Assembly: GCA_963556195.1 (NCBI GenBank)
Contig: OY744537.1
Span: 24,809,340-24,873,339 of the forward strand
Source: Sepiola atlantica
Taxonomy: Eukaryota; Mollusca; Cephalopoda; Sepiida; Sepiolidae
Direction: 5' to 3'
DNA length: 64,000 bases
In this document: piece by piece, positions 1 to 11,058 of the stretch
How the letters are laid out: each line of letters opens with the position of its first letter
Position numbering within the stretch: position 1 is the first letter of the stretch
Made by a program: the position numbers and the translations under genes
The notes under the pieces: generated by a model
Database searches by the model: none
What the model was told of the DNA's origin: nothing
What the model saw: only the letters and a program-made list of their open reading frames with translations

Positions 1-21
1 AAACCTTTTTTTTCCTCCTAG

Positions 22-91
22 ATACAAAACCCATATCTATACCACCAGAATCGACAGGTATTTATACCTATGAGGACAGATCAGAACATGA
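22..91 (+). CDS. candidate internal exon of an unidentified gene
   Basis: A 70-base segment sits between a good acceptor (T-rich tract ending in AG at 20-21) and a strong donor (A|GTAAGT at 91-97). Two reading frames are open. One reads KPISIPPESTGIYTYEDRSEH, the other PYLYHQNRQVFIPMRTDQ. Joined in phase to the exon-like piece at 1573-1658, either frame reaches a stop inside that piece, so this could be the C-terminal end of a plus-strand gene entering from the left edge. I do not recognise the protein. Splice signals alone can arise by chance in AT-rich DNA, so confidence is low. Confidence 0.25.
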
Positions 92-183
92 GTAAGTAAA
101 ATTATTCATATTTGTATTTACTGTACTTTTTCTTTTCTTCCTTTTGTAAGCCATAACCCTGTAGTCCTTACTCCAAATTAAAC

Positions 184-545
184 AATGCCAAATATGAAAT
201 ATGCAGATGACATCAAGCTGTACTTTGAGATAAGGAGGACAGATTCTGAACTCTAAATCTTTCATGTAATCATATCTGGACATAATGCTGCAATGGATCA
301 CAAACTGACAACTGAAGCTAGCTGCGGACAAGTGTCTAATACCAAGAAGTCTTTTCGCGAACATGATCTGGAGACTACAGATAGCAGCAATTCACATTAG
401 ACAAAACACATCTCTAAAATTTTAAAGAAGGCCAAGGGTGTCTTGGCATCACTCGTCAAGACCTTTGTTAGCCACTCTCCAGCCATCTATTTAAAACTGT
501 ATACAGCTATGGTGCAACCACAGTTAGAATTCGCATCATGACTTT
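184..545 (+). mobile_element. LINE reverse transcriptase fragment (CR1/L2-like)
   Basis: Translation of the plus strand gives a YADDIKLYFEI segment at about 197-230, which is the RT motif C of non-LTR retrotransposons. Further on comes HISKILKKAKGVLASL and then YTAMVQPQLEFAS near 505-540, matching the conserved RT tail usually written as LY..LVRP.LEYA. In-frame stops and lost stretches between the two blocks show that this is a dead fragment. Only the C-terminal half of the RT remains and no endonuclease or 3' tail is visible. Confidence 0.65.
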
Positions 546-1572
546 CAGAAACATTTTTTTATGCTCAAAATTGATGAAACATCGAACGAACTACCTGTAT
601 CAATTGTTGATTGTTGAGATTCTACATCCTTTAAAACTCTGTTTTTCAAAACTCGCCAAAACTACATCTGACGTCCTTTTTCATACACACATGCATATCA
701 CGACTCATACACCATTGATTTTCCTGACAACTGTACATTATCCTATGTGCTATATAACTACTATATAACTACATGCACTTTTGATGAGTTGTAGTGCAGC
801 ACCTGAGCATGGTACACAATTATATATATTTTATACAAACTTGAAAATGTTTATCCAGGCGAATCATTAAGCAGAGATTTACACTTTATACTGATTTTTA
901 TATTTTTGAATTTCAATATCAAATTCGAACTGGAAACAAATTGCCTTGTCTGCATATTTCTATGACCAATGGTGAATGTTTTATGCATTAAACAAAAACT
1001 TGAACCATTTTTATTCTAAACTCCACAATATTTTCTTACATTACCCAAAAGATGCAAATGCTTGAATCTATACAAAGTTTGTCACCTTAGTAACAGATCC
1101 AAGTTTAATTTTTATTAAAATAAACTTCAATGATCCGTATAATATGCTTGTACATTTGTTTGTACTATACTATCACTTTCCTCAAACATTAAAAAAAAAA
1201 AAAAACATGAGATCATTCGATCGTAAAGATGAAATGCAAGAAATTCTATTTGAGTTTCTTACAAGCTCTTGTCATGTAAAACTTTCTTATAAATTGAAGA
1301 TAATCAAATATTAATCCTTATAGTACAAGATATCTTCATTCATAGGGATTGTCTTTATTTAATTTAGTGGTTGATTTTAGAAGTTTTCCCAAAGTTTTAT
1401 AAACTCTACCACTATTCACTTTCATTATATAATGGGCAACCCTTAATTTTTAGACTTAACATTTTGGAAAGCTGTGTGTATTGATAAAAAAAAATGAATA
1501 TAAAATAAAAATCTTAATAGATCTATTTATATCTCTATTGAATTCCTATCAAAATTTGTCTTCGTTTTCTAG
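546..1572. other. AT-rich non-coding stretch, nothing recognised
   Basis: Low-complexity AT-rich sequence with short poly-A runs (for example near 1190-1205). No ORF with family motifs, RNA gene or paired terminal repeats were seen. Confidence 0.5.
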
Positions 1573-1658
1573 GAAACAACAAAATCGATGAGCATCACCG
1601 CCCTGGCCATAATGCCTATTTACGTAGCTCCAGACACCCGTACACATCTCATTAGCAG
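1573..1658 (+). CDS. candidate exon, possibly terminal coding exon
   Basis: An 86-base segment between an acceptor (TTTTCTAG ending at 1572) and a donor-like CAG|GTAAAC at 1658-1664. GC content is visibly higher than in its surroundings. Continued from the 22-91 candidate, one phase stops at TGA 1589-1591 and the other at TAG 1653-1655. A third frame is fully open but cannot be joined to 22-91. The product is unknown. A transcript spanning both pieces would be needed to accept it. Confidence 0.22.
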
Positions 1659-2378
1659 GTAAACTTGCATGCTATTTCTTTTCTATTTTATATATTATTC
1701 ACTTGATTTTGTTTTGAAATTTTAAATTCCTCACTAGTAACATGAAGATTATAAATTTTTTTTTTTTTTTTTTCAAAACTTTAATTTAAAAAAAAATTAA
1801 AAATAAAATTAAAAATAAAATTTAAAAAAATAAGAAACAAATATATTACATTGATCCATTCGGTGAAAAAGTAAACTATAAGATTAATAATTGAATAAAT
1901 AATTAATAAATCCCTTATTCGTCACTTGGACATTGTTTAGTTCAATTTCAAGAAATCTTGATTCCTTATATATAATCGTATCATAGTCAATAGTTTTTTT
2001 CGAATGTCTGGCTGGCTTGGCAGGCCGAGAGCAAACTAAAGGTGTTTTCACGAATAATGGCGATAGAGAGGTGCTCATAAAGCCAAAACAATTCGCGATT
2101 GTCTCCGGTGTTGCGCATCATTAATAGACCACCGTGCTGCTTCTTTTCTAGAATATGGTTTCTTATTTTAATATCTAAGACTTGGCCATAAAATACTTCT
2201 ATCTTTTATTGAAAAGTAACACTAAAGATCTTTTTAATTTAGATTGATCTCAGTCGAGTTCCAAAAGAAAGGAATATTTTAAGTATCATCAAAATTAATT
2301 TAATTTTTATAAATGAAATTTTCAGCAATATTCTCAAATCTCTGGCAAAAAATAGTTATATATGCCCAATAGATTATA

Positions 2379-3099
2379 GCCTCAGTCACATGACGTGACT
2401 TCGCTTGCCACTACTTGTAGCAGCGAGTACCTGTCGCAGCCGACTACCTGTCGCAGCCGTTCCGTGCCTTTGTTTACAGCACAGACATGTCGCGGATCAG
2501 GCGGCAGATTTTTTTTTCAAACCGAACAAGTTTATAAACATCGTCGGTTCCTGCTCTACTTTTCATAGATTTCTTCACTTTATTAATTTCGTTCATATAT
2601 GCATCCTTCAAGTTCTTTATTTTCTGTTTCAAATTATCTTTGTCAGGAATCTTACAACCAGCCTCAATTAGTTCATCCATTAAATATTTAAAATTGTACT
2701 CCCTCGCATTCCCTTCATGTACTGTTTATTGTTTGTATCCCACAAACCTTCGTAGTTTCTGTAAATATCCAGAAATCTACTAATTTTAGTTCAACTTTAG
2801 TCACAAGTATCGCACAATTTCAGGATCACGTGACCTGGTATTGCGAGATTTTATGATTTTTGAAAACCTAATAGCGGCTGCTACAAATCAATATTCGCTT
2901 CATATAACCTCACAGTCATGCAGTTTGTTGCCATGACAGAAAAATAAAGTTCGAAGTGTTCAACTTTAGTCGTAGCGAGTAAACTAATCGCAAGTTGGAT
3001 TTGCGACTTGTGATTAATCGGTCACACGATGCGACTAGGCTGCTGCTACTCGCCATTACTGCAGTAGCGGCGACCAAAGTCGTCTCATGTGACTGAGGC
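2379..3099. mobile_element. PIF/Harbinger-like DNA transposon remnant with terminal inverted repeats
   Basis: The left end reads GCCTCAGTCACATGA and the right end, reverse complemented, reads GCCTCAGTCACATGAGACGA, so the termini are inverted copies over about 15 bases. Subterminal regions are GC-rich and carry repeated GTCGCAGCCG/CTACCTG words on the left and related GCGAC words on the right. The interior encodes a broken MADF-like domain on the minus strand. MADF or Myb/SANT-like proteins are the usual partner of PIF/Harbinger transposases, which suggests the superfamily. No transposase is present, so it is non-autonomous. A clean 3-bp TWA duplication is not evident (ATA on the left, TTA on the right). 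Confidence 0.6.
2495..2790 (-). pseudogene. MADF-like DNA-binding domain remnant inside the DNA transposon
   Basis: On the minus strand, FLDIYRNYEGLWDTNNKQYM is followed by a one-base frame slip near 2700-2710, then EYNFKYLMDELIEAGCKI, then KQKIKNLKDAYMNEINKVKK and SRAGTDDVYK. The pattern (tryptophan after the first helix, then a KxKxxNLKDxYxxE helix and a late SG/AGxxxxY segment) is that of MADF domains of the Adf-1 type. The domain breaks off into the transposon's terminal region. It is a decayed accessory protein of a Harbinger-like element, not a host gene. Confidence 0.55.
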
Positions 3100-3419
3100 T
3101 TAAGAGTTTAGATAACATTCAGTTTTTTGTTTTTTTTTAGTAGTCAAATATAATTCTCCAGGCAACACAGCATTTTAAATGGTATAATTTAATCAAATAC
3201 TTAGTGTCCTCTATGTATTTTCTCTTCGAGAATTTAAACTCTTCTCCAAATAATGTTTAAATGTATTTAAAGAATTATCAACTTTCATGTTTATGAAAGA
3301 CAAAAAAACAAAAAACACTTATACTGTAGAATTTGTAAATTACTCTATGAATTTAAAAAGAAAATATTGTGAATAACATTTTACATTATTTTTGGTATTT
3401 TGAGATTAAGATATATCTA

Positions 3420-3850
3420 AATTATATATCATCTGGTTTAACATGCTGGCATGCGTTGGACAGCTTTAAGAAATTGACTTCCTAAGTAACCTATCTTTAT
3501 TTATCCATCTTTCCCTCAGGTCCATTTTTATCACTTCCTTCCATGTTTTCCTTGGCCTTTCCCTGTGAACTGAACCTGCTACCTAAACTGTTGTACATCT
3601 ACTAACCCAAGACATCTCATCCATTCTTTTAACGTGACCATACCATCGAAGTCTACTCCTCTGCACACATCTCCCTATACTGTTCAGATTTAATCTTCCT
3701 CTAGGGTTATCAGAACTAAGCCTGTGTTTAGAATTCACATTACACATCCATCATATCATTCTCATATAATTTCTCTCCATGCAATGCATGTCCTCAACCC
3801 TCAATGGCTAGGTTTCACTTCCATACATCATCACACTGTGTACACAGAAA
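3420..3850 (-). mobile_element. RTE-type LINE C-terminal fragment
   Basis: The minus strand reads VHRERPRKTWKEVIKMDL then RERWINKD and LSNACQHVKPDD. The GRPRKTWxxxxxxDL block is the conserved C-terminal tail of RTE-like and related non-LTR retrotransposons. Upstream in the element sense is the usual RLRWYGHVxRM region, here damaged. A second diverged copy lies at 52495-52860. Stops and substitutions show it is inactive. Confidence 0.6.
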
Positions 3851-4338
3851 GTGGCCGTCCCCCCTGGTTTAATGAATAAGCAACAATGATTGAAACTTTT
3901 TATTTTACTTATGTTTTTACTTATTCATGACTTGATGAAAATTGCAAGAAAACATGATAACACTTAGAATAACTTTTTTGGGGGAGTCTTTTGTTATAAA
4001 AATGATATCCTATAAATTTTAAAGATTAATGAATATAAATTTGCAAGAAAAAAAAACAATGAAACTTGCTCGACAATTTATTCGCATGATTTTTTTTTTC
4101 GTTCTCCGGAATTGATTTACTGTAAACCTTGATGAACTGTCAAATATTCAAACATAATTTGTCTACATAATCTTTTCTTTTGTATTGAGTAATTCTTTGC
4201 ATTTAAATTTAATTTTTTTTAATTTCAGGTTTTATTTTCAAATGTCTCCTGGACTCAACATCGAATACATCTCATGTGGAAGTACCAGTTTCTGGACAGA
4301 CAGTACTACAGTCATTGTGTGTGTGTGTGCGTGTGTGC

Positions 4339-4375
<37 letters not shown>

Positions 4376-5185
4376 CTAGTAAGATTATTGATAAAATCAG
4401 ACTAATATTTTTAATTTAATTTTTATGGTCATTCCACCCCCACCCCCCTGCTCATGTAACCTTAAATGACGCTCTTATTGACCATCTATTCTTCCTGAGA
4501 ACAATTCAGTGGCCTTTATGTTGGCAGCTAATCATACAACTGAACTGTTACCATCATTTGCCTATGAATTACATCATCGACAGCTGTACAGAGCCCTATA
4601 AAAAAAAGGCTCTTATTTTAGGTCTATTGGCCATTGAATTGCTCTGTGCTTTTTATTTTACTTATAACCTTCCATTCCTTCTCACTTGACCATTACTTGC
4701 CATGTCTTATTTTAGATTTTTAATTGTTACAGTACCGAACATCCGTAGTTACATAGTATTTTTTTGTATATAATCATTTCATTAGCACAGCTTGTATTTA
4801 CATGAGATGAGGATTTCTAGATGATTTAAAAAAAAAAAAAAAAAAAAATTAATCAGTTCTGGGAAGGGGGGGGGGGTATATTTTTAATCGGTTATTTTTA
4901 GCTTTAACGAATGCTGGTACATTAGGAAACATTTTCTGATTCATTACGCATTTTCCTCCTTGTGCTTTTAACTTGAACGATCCCTTTCTGCCGTTCATCG
5001 TCTTACTTTTGTCTTAGATCAATCTTTGTTTCCTGCGACATCGAGGATTACTTGCTGATTTTTGTTCTCCGCTTTTTTCTTGTTCACTTCTAAAAGCACG
5101 CTTCAATATTAATTAGCTAATTAAATTAAAAAGGGGCATGAATGTTTCGTTTGTAAGCTCATTAGATTATTTTCTTATTCTAGAC
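3851..5185. other. non-coding stretch with simple repeats
   Basis: Contains a compound GT/GA microsatellite at 4316-4372 (about 12 GT-type units running into 16 GA units), poly-A at 4829-4849 and poly-G at 4865-4875. No gene or element ends were recognised. Confidence 0.55.
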
Positions 5186-5622
5186 CAGCGTCTCTCAACC
5201 TTTTTTACCTTTGTGAAACCCTTAAAATAAATTACATGTTTCGCGGAACACCTGTGCAAAAAAAAAAAAAAAAAAAATTATATACCATATCTTTCTCATT
5301 TTATTTTTATTGTAGTTCACATGGTAAATATCATAGTATATATTTTTGAATAACTGATTTAAGGAAAAATTAATACTTTGTCAAATTTTGAAACTGGCAC
5401 CATACAGACATCACTGAATATATTCCCAATGATCATTATATTTTTTTAATAACATAATAGGTTAGATATGCTGATGTCTATTTTATAATAACTCATATAT
5501 TGTGCGTGTTTAGTAATATTACATATATGAAATTAGTATAAAAAATCAAAAGTGCATTAGCTTATCTCACTTATTCTTGCGGAACCCTTAGGGTTCCGGG
5601 GAACCCTGTTTGAGGAATATTG
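5186..5622. mobile_element. hAT-type non-autonomous transposon with 8-bp target duplication
   Basis: The element begins CAGCGTCTCTCAACC, the style of hAT termini, and ends in sequence whose complement begins CAATATTCCTCAAAC, so both ends share CA(N6)CTCAA. It is flanked by TTCTAGAC at 5178-5185 and TTCTAGAT at 5623-5630, an 8-bp duplication with one mismatch, the size hAT transposases make. The interior (437 bp overall) has no ORF. Just inside the right end is a small palindrome, GGAACCCTTAGGGTTCC, a possible transposase binding site. Confidence 0.75.
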
Positions 5623-5924
5623 TTCTAGATTAACTAAAAAAAACTCTATTCGCTAGGATAAAATAAATATAAGCATTAAACATGACTTCATCCTTGATTT
5701 TGATGGTCTAATATTACTTTTGTTAGAAGAATTAATATTTTTAACTTTGTTATTAAATTAGACCGGATATTCAAATTTTGTTTTGAAAAGTTATGGAGCT
5801 AAGCCTTCTCAATCTTTTAAATTAAACAAAACTGTATGAAAAGTTTTCAAAATGGCTTCTATAAAATTTAAACTCTAGAATCTTGTATAATTTGGATGAT
5901 TCAACTACTGTTCTATCTTGAGTG

Positions 5925-6010
5925 TTATTTTCACAACATTTCGGCAGATGCAACCTCCGACCTTCTTCAGGTGTATCTTGTCGAACTCGGGAATCTGCAT
6001 GAAATTTCGA
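5925..6010 (-). repeat. dispersed repeat with CTGAAGAAGGTCGG ... GAAA motif
   Basis: The minus strand carries CTGAAGAAGGTCGG, then about 13 bases, then GCCGAAATG. Related copies occur at 39795-39850 (-), 48205-48262 (-) and 33300-33350 (+). Such paired motifs resemble terminal regions of Penelope-like elements, some of which carry hammerhead-type RNA motifs. Family assignment is inference. No coding part is nearby. Confidence 0.35.
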
Positions 6011-6059
6011 ACAGAACCCTTTATTCTTTTGATTCTTCCTGCACAGTAAAAAACAAAAC

Positions 6060-7769
6060 AATTTTAATGTTTAAAATTCAAAAGCTAATTTTTACTTTTT
6101 TGTTACAAATATTTGATTCATGTTGCATGATTGAGCTTGGCCATCTTTCAGATTATTTTGCTTGTTAGTTTCATTTGTCTGGTTTCAGCCTGTTATCAAC
6201 TAGAATTTGATTTAAAAGAATAAAAAAAAAAAAAATTCAAAATTAATCGACTTCTAACATTAACAATATCATTTGAGCTGCATTTTAAAATATACTCTTA
6301 ACTAAATTTTTAATTATTTTTTTCTGCATTAAAAAAAAATCAGCCTTATTTTATTTCTAATTTCCCAGAATTTTATGATTATTTGATGAGCATAAGTACA
6401 TTTCATTAAAATCAAATTTTTTAGAAAACAATGTGAAAAACTTTTTTTCAAATTTTATAAATATAAACAATTCTTTTAGCTAATAATTACATGATGCTTG
6501 CAGATATTAATAAGAATTCCCTATATAATTGAGTTTTATTTATTTTTATTACTTATTACTTGATATTAAATATATTAATGATACTAATTTTTATATTATC
6601 ACAACTCTTGAATTCAAAATGTTTTTGTTTACTTTATAAATTGGACACTAGTAAAACACACAATCATTAACAGAAGTTTAAGACTACTTTGATAGAATAA
6701 GATTAGACTAGTTTTTATTTTTCTAGTATATTTTACAATTAAATATGTTTCGTACTGAATAAAAGTTTCAAGTTCTTCAATAAAGAAAAAAAAGTTTCTG
6801 ATATTTTGAAATTGCAATTTTCTGTCAACTGTTTCATCTTTGAAAAGATCTGCATTCATTTTCCTTATCCTTTTTATTATTATATACTTTTTTTTAGTCT
6901 TTACTAGTTTTAAGAATTTTAGAAGAAAAGCTCCTGCAATTTATTTCTGAGTACGGGTCAATATGTATACATGTACTGCAAAACTAAATGAAAGGACTCG
7001 AGTTACAACTGTACAATATGAAGGCTATTGTGGTAGGGGGCATGCGATTAGCACAATATTGTTGTTGCAAACCTGCTGTGCACTTTACCGTTGTTAATCT
7101 TTTTACGAAAATCCTCCAAAATTGTTTCTTAAACTAAATAGAAATGCCGGTGAAGAAAAGTGTGTGCTTGAAATAACAATCTGATTAATTACATTGCTAC
7201 AAGTTTCCCAACCTCTTCTTGCAACAAAGTATGCACAGCTTCAAAAAAGTACAAATGTTAATCATGACAGTTTTGATCTTGGTCAGAAATCTTTCACAGC
7301 CAGGTTAACAACTGTTATGAAATCTAAGCACCTGCATAAATAACATAAAGGCTGGACATATATACAGATTGAGGGCGGGGGGGCTACTTTGCAAGAATTT
7401 CTAGGCTATAAATGCAGGATCGGGAGATGGTTTCCAAGCAGGTTATACAGTTCTGCCCGTGAAATAATCTCCTTCCAGATAATTTTGGGTGCCATGTTTA
7501 AATCCTTTGTTATTTCTGAACTCTCGTTTCCTGCATTCTAGAACAACAACAAATGTGGAATTTCTGCATGAAAACTGGAAATGCATATTCATGAATGCTT
7601 CGTTTTGGTGCATGATGACTCATTGCAACGCGCGAGTGTTGTGTCAAGTTATTTTGTTGTCCCCAAAAACCAAGTGACACCATTAGTCTATGCTAGAAAT
7701 GGTGTTTATACATTAAAAAAGAATTTTTAACAAAAAAAGTGTAGATAAAAGTAATCTTTGACAACAGCA
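6060..7769. other. AT-rich non-coding stretch, nothing recognised
   Basis: Long AT-rich sequence with frequent short homopolymers and no motif-bearing ORF, tRNA or repeat pair that I can support. Confidence 0.5.
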
Positions 7770-8125
7770 GGAACTTATTTTCCTCCCTCCCTGCATCCCA
7801 CCGCAGGAAGATGTGACACAAGGTCGTAAAGTTGGATTTGTTACACCAACGCATTAGAGATAGTGCACTCTGGCCCTGCAAAAAATTCCTGAGCAGCCCT
7901 GTCGGCATTCCCTGGTCAAGGTGCCTCGGGCAGTTAGCAATAAACTAACTCCATCCCAAAGAGGGGAGGCAAGGCCTGGGAGGGTGAACCTGCTAAGACT
8001 ACCCAGAACCATACCTCAGCCCGACGGAAGAAAGGCCACCATCTGTCGAACGAATCCTCGACATGGTAAGAATGGCGTCTCTGACTTTTACAGTAAGGCT
8101 GATTCTCATAATGTCCTGTAACATT
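7770..8125 (-). mobile_element. SINE copy, same family as 49.3 and 55 kb
   Basis: Shares with the copies at 49330-49648, 55062-55345 and 55385-55690 the blocks CACAAGGTCG, GCACTCTGG, CCTGxGCAGCCC(C/T)GTCGGCA, GTxAGCAATAAACTxACTCC, CCAAAGAGGGGAGGCAAG and CCTGGGAGGGTG. In the SINE sense it runs on the minus strand. This copy is more diverged than the others and its 5' end (high coordinates) differs after about 8020. Confidence 0.65.
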
Positions 8126-8129
8126 TAGC

Positions 8130-8890
8130 AAGTAATTGAGAGCAAGGCATACTGGCATTTTTACTTAGTAACTTATGTTAGAATATCATATGTAAAATAA
8201 ACTCATTTGATTTGTTTATTTATCCTCTGAGGTAATCGTTTGAATAAGTGTCTTTTCTTTTTTCTTTTACTAATTTTGATGTGATGATTTCAAATTTTAT
8301 ATATGATTTCATATTTCATAATTTTAATAATAACTTAAAAGTTTAATAATAGTTAATTTTAATACTTAATTTTTATAATAATAAATTTAATAATACTTAA
8401 TTTTAATAATAATTTCAATTTCAAATTTATTTCAAATTTGATTTGATTTCGAATTTTATTTTACTATTTTTTATGCAATGATTTCAAATTTCCAAGCAGT
8501 TTTCTTTTATCACGTCTAGTTTTTCTTTTACTTTCATGCAACCGGTTTTTACCCGTAATGCATATATTCATAATGCATTTACTTCATGCAATATTAAAAT
8601 ATCTACAACATAGATGCAGAGCACTGATGAAACTAAATACTTTTATTAATCTAATACATTATATATATGTACACTAGTAAAGAGCCTTTTGTTTAACTAT
8701 TTAAAATTATTTATTGTAACAATTTAAATATTTTTTAAATAAAGTTTCTTACCATAAAATAATTGTCAGCTAAATATTCTTTAAATAAAATGGATGTCAC
8801 TTTTTAAACCTATTTAAAAATTTTGATAATGGCTACTTTGCTCAGAACCGATATTTACAGTAACTCAAAGGACTTATAACTTAATTTTTT
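8130..8890. other. AT-rich non-coding stretch
   Basis: Contains a diffuse internal repetition of TAATAATTTAATACTTAATTTT-like words between 8320 and 8420, probably simple-sequence expansion. Nothing else recognised. Confidence 0.5.
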
Positions 8891-9309
8891 TATGCTTATA
8901 CAGATGAGGGCACATATGAAAAACGCAGTTACACAGGTGAAAATCGCAGTTTCAAATAAATTAACAGGAAAACTGTTTATATACTTATGTATCAGGCAAA
9001 AAATAGGTATCTATAGCAAAAATTATCGAGTAGAATTTTAATTAAAAATAAAAATAGTTATATTGCTTTTAGGGTTCTGTCAGTGATTCGAGCAAAAAAC
9101 AAAATTCAGAGGGAGATAACTCAGTCAGTAATAAATCAATGAGTCGGCAAAATACGATGAAACTGATGTTTATTTTTTATTAAAATTCTACTCGATCATT
9201 TTTCCTAAATTTTGGTGAGTATACTTCTTTTTGCCTGATATGTAAGTATAAACAAGAGTTTTTATTTATAATTGCGTTTTCCATATGTGTCCTCATCGAT
9301 ATAAGCACC
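8891..9309. mobile_element. foldback MITE copy M1
   Basis: The ends are inverted copies: left TGCTTATACAGATGAGGGCA and right, complemented, GGTGCTTATATCGATGAGGA. Further in, AATTATCGAGTAGAATTTTAAT at about 9023-9045 is mirrored near 9179-9200. The motif GGGAGATAAC lies centrally at 9111-9120. It belongs with M2 (43944-44290), M3 (46924-47353) and M4 (56736-63457). No protein is encoded. Confidence 0.7.
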
Positions 9310-9573
9310 AACGTTTTTTAACACAAATAGGTCACAAATGAATAGGTAAAGCAAAATAAACTGATTTTGACTAATTTCCCAACTGTATTTCCTTTAAAAT
9401 AATTTAGGTCGCCAATAGTAATAATTACCGATAGTAATATTAACTTTTGTTGATTTCTCTAAAAATAAATTTTTTAAAGTTTGAATAATTAATGTGACTG
9501 TAATGGATTTGTTAATTACATTTAATTGGAAGTACAAATCTTGTGCATCTCACCAAGAGAAATAGATATAAAC

Positions 9574-10055
9574 CATGGCCATCCCTACTACAGGCCAGGC
9601 AATCGTGCAACTGGGGTCTTTTACTGGGGGCCATGTGAACTTTCTTAAATATTCGATATAGAAGTTGCAAACTATATCATCAACTGGTGCGGATCCTTTT
9701 TTTCTTTTTAACCACAATATACAAGTAATGATCTTTTGACATAAGTACAAAATCTCTAAAAAAAAAATCCAACATTGAAATAAAAATTCTTCATTGAAAT
9801 ATGCATTTGCCTTTGTTTATTCAAAATTACCTGTCTCTTCATTTATAGGAATTTGTCAATTGTCAAATTTATCAATTAGCTCATTGTGGTTCTTATTATT
9901 TGGTATGTAAAACACATAAAAACATCAAACTAATCTCACAGAGGAATTTTACCTTTGTTTGCAACTTCTATATCGAATATTTAAGAAAATTCACATGGCC
10001 CCCAGTAAAAGACCCCAGTTGCACGATTGCCTGGCCTGTAGTAGGGATGGCCATG
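9574..10055. repeat. 99-bp near-perfect inverted repeat pair with 284-bp spacer
   Basis: Bases 9574-9672 and 9957-10055 are inverted copies of 99 bp. I see one mismatch (GAACTTTC versus GAATTTTC). The arm includes CCATCCCTACTACAGGCC and CAATCGTGCAACTGGG and is markedly GC-richer than the AT-rich spacer. The high identity points to a young hairpin-capable element or a recent inverted duplication. No coding motif is convincing in either strand, although both arms are open for about 30 codons. Confidence 0.7.
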
Positions 10056-11027
10056 ATATAAACCCATTTAAAAAAAATAATTTTTTTAACTTCATCCAAA
10101 GTCACAATAGTTTTTCGATTTCCAATCATCAATTTCACTCACAATTGCTAAATGTTTCTTTTAGCAATTGCACTTCACCAGGAGAGACTGTAGATGAGAA
10201 TTATCGGTTGTAATATGTTCACACGGGGCGTTTAGCTTTGAATGTCTATTTTATCAAGTTGTTTTTTATACGCTTATCTATACCAACAGCTTTCTTTTTC
10301 TTTTGTTTGCTAACATAACCTTTCCAAAACACCTCAAATCTAATAAAAAGATTAATCTTTTAACGTTTAAAGTATTTTTAGATTGCAATCTCGAAACTGT
10401 TTGTGTAATATCTGACATCATATTTGGTATTAACTTAGTGGAAACCATGTTTTTGTTTCATTAGATTAGAAAGTATTGAGCCTTTTTTTCCCCTTTTAAC
10501 TCTTATGATGATCCTTAATTTTCTTATAGATAATAACCCCCCCTCCCCCATAATGTAAATGTTTATAGACCTCTTGGTATTAAGAAATACCAGAGTACGC
10601 CACGTAACACAATCACTTTGAATTTGTCTCCACTTATAATTCAAACAATAACTCATCATTTGACTGTATATTTAAAAACATGCAGGCCATGGATTCATGA
10701 AAGAAAACTGATATATTGTTGTCTCGATAAATAAAAGACAGACATTATTATTATTATTATTATTATTATTACTCACCAAGTTTATGAAGAATTATATTAT
10801 TGATAATTCTCTTAAAATGAATATCATTCAATTGAGATTACAAACTATGAGCTCATTCTGCCAAATTTTAGATTTTCATGAATGAGGAAAATTTCCTGGT
10901 TCTTCCTACTGCCATACATATATTGTTTTTGTTTTTTTGTCATGGAGTGGGTCTAAAATTTATTCCTGTATTTATAATCTGTGGTCACTTCTTTTGGGCT
11001 CTGTATGTATGTGTAATAAATATATAT

Positions 11028-11058
<31 letters not shown>

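Noticed and set aside
9550..10213. Protein-coding reading of the 99-bp inverted repeat arms
   Set aside because: Open frames in both directions are short, differ between strands, and extend into unrelated flanks, so the inverted repeat explains them better.
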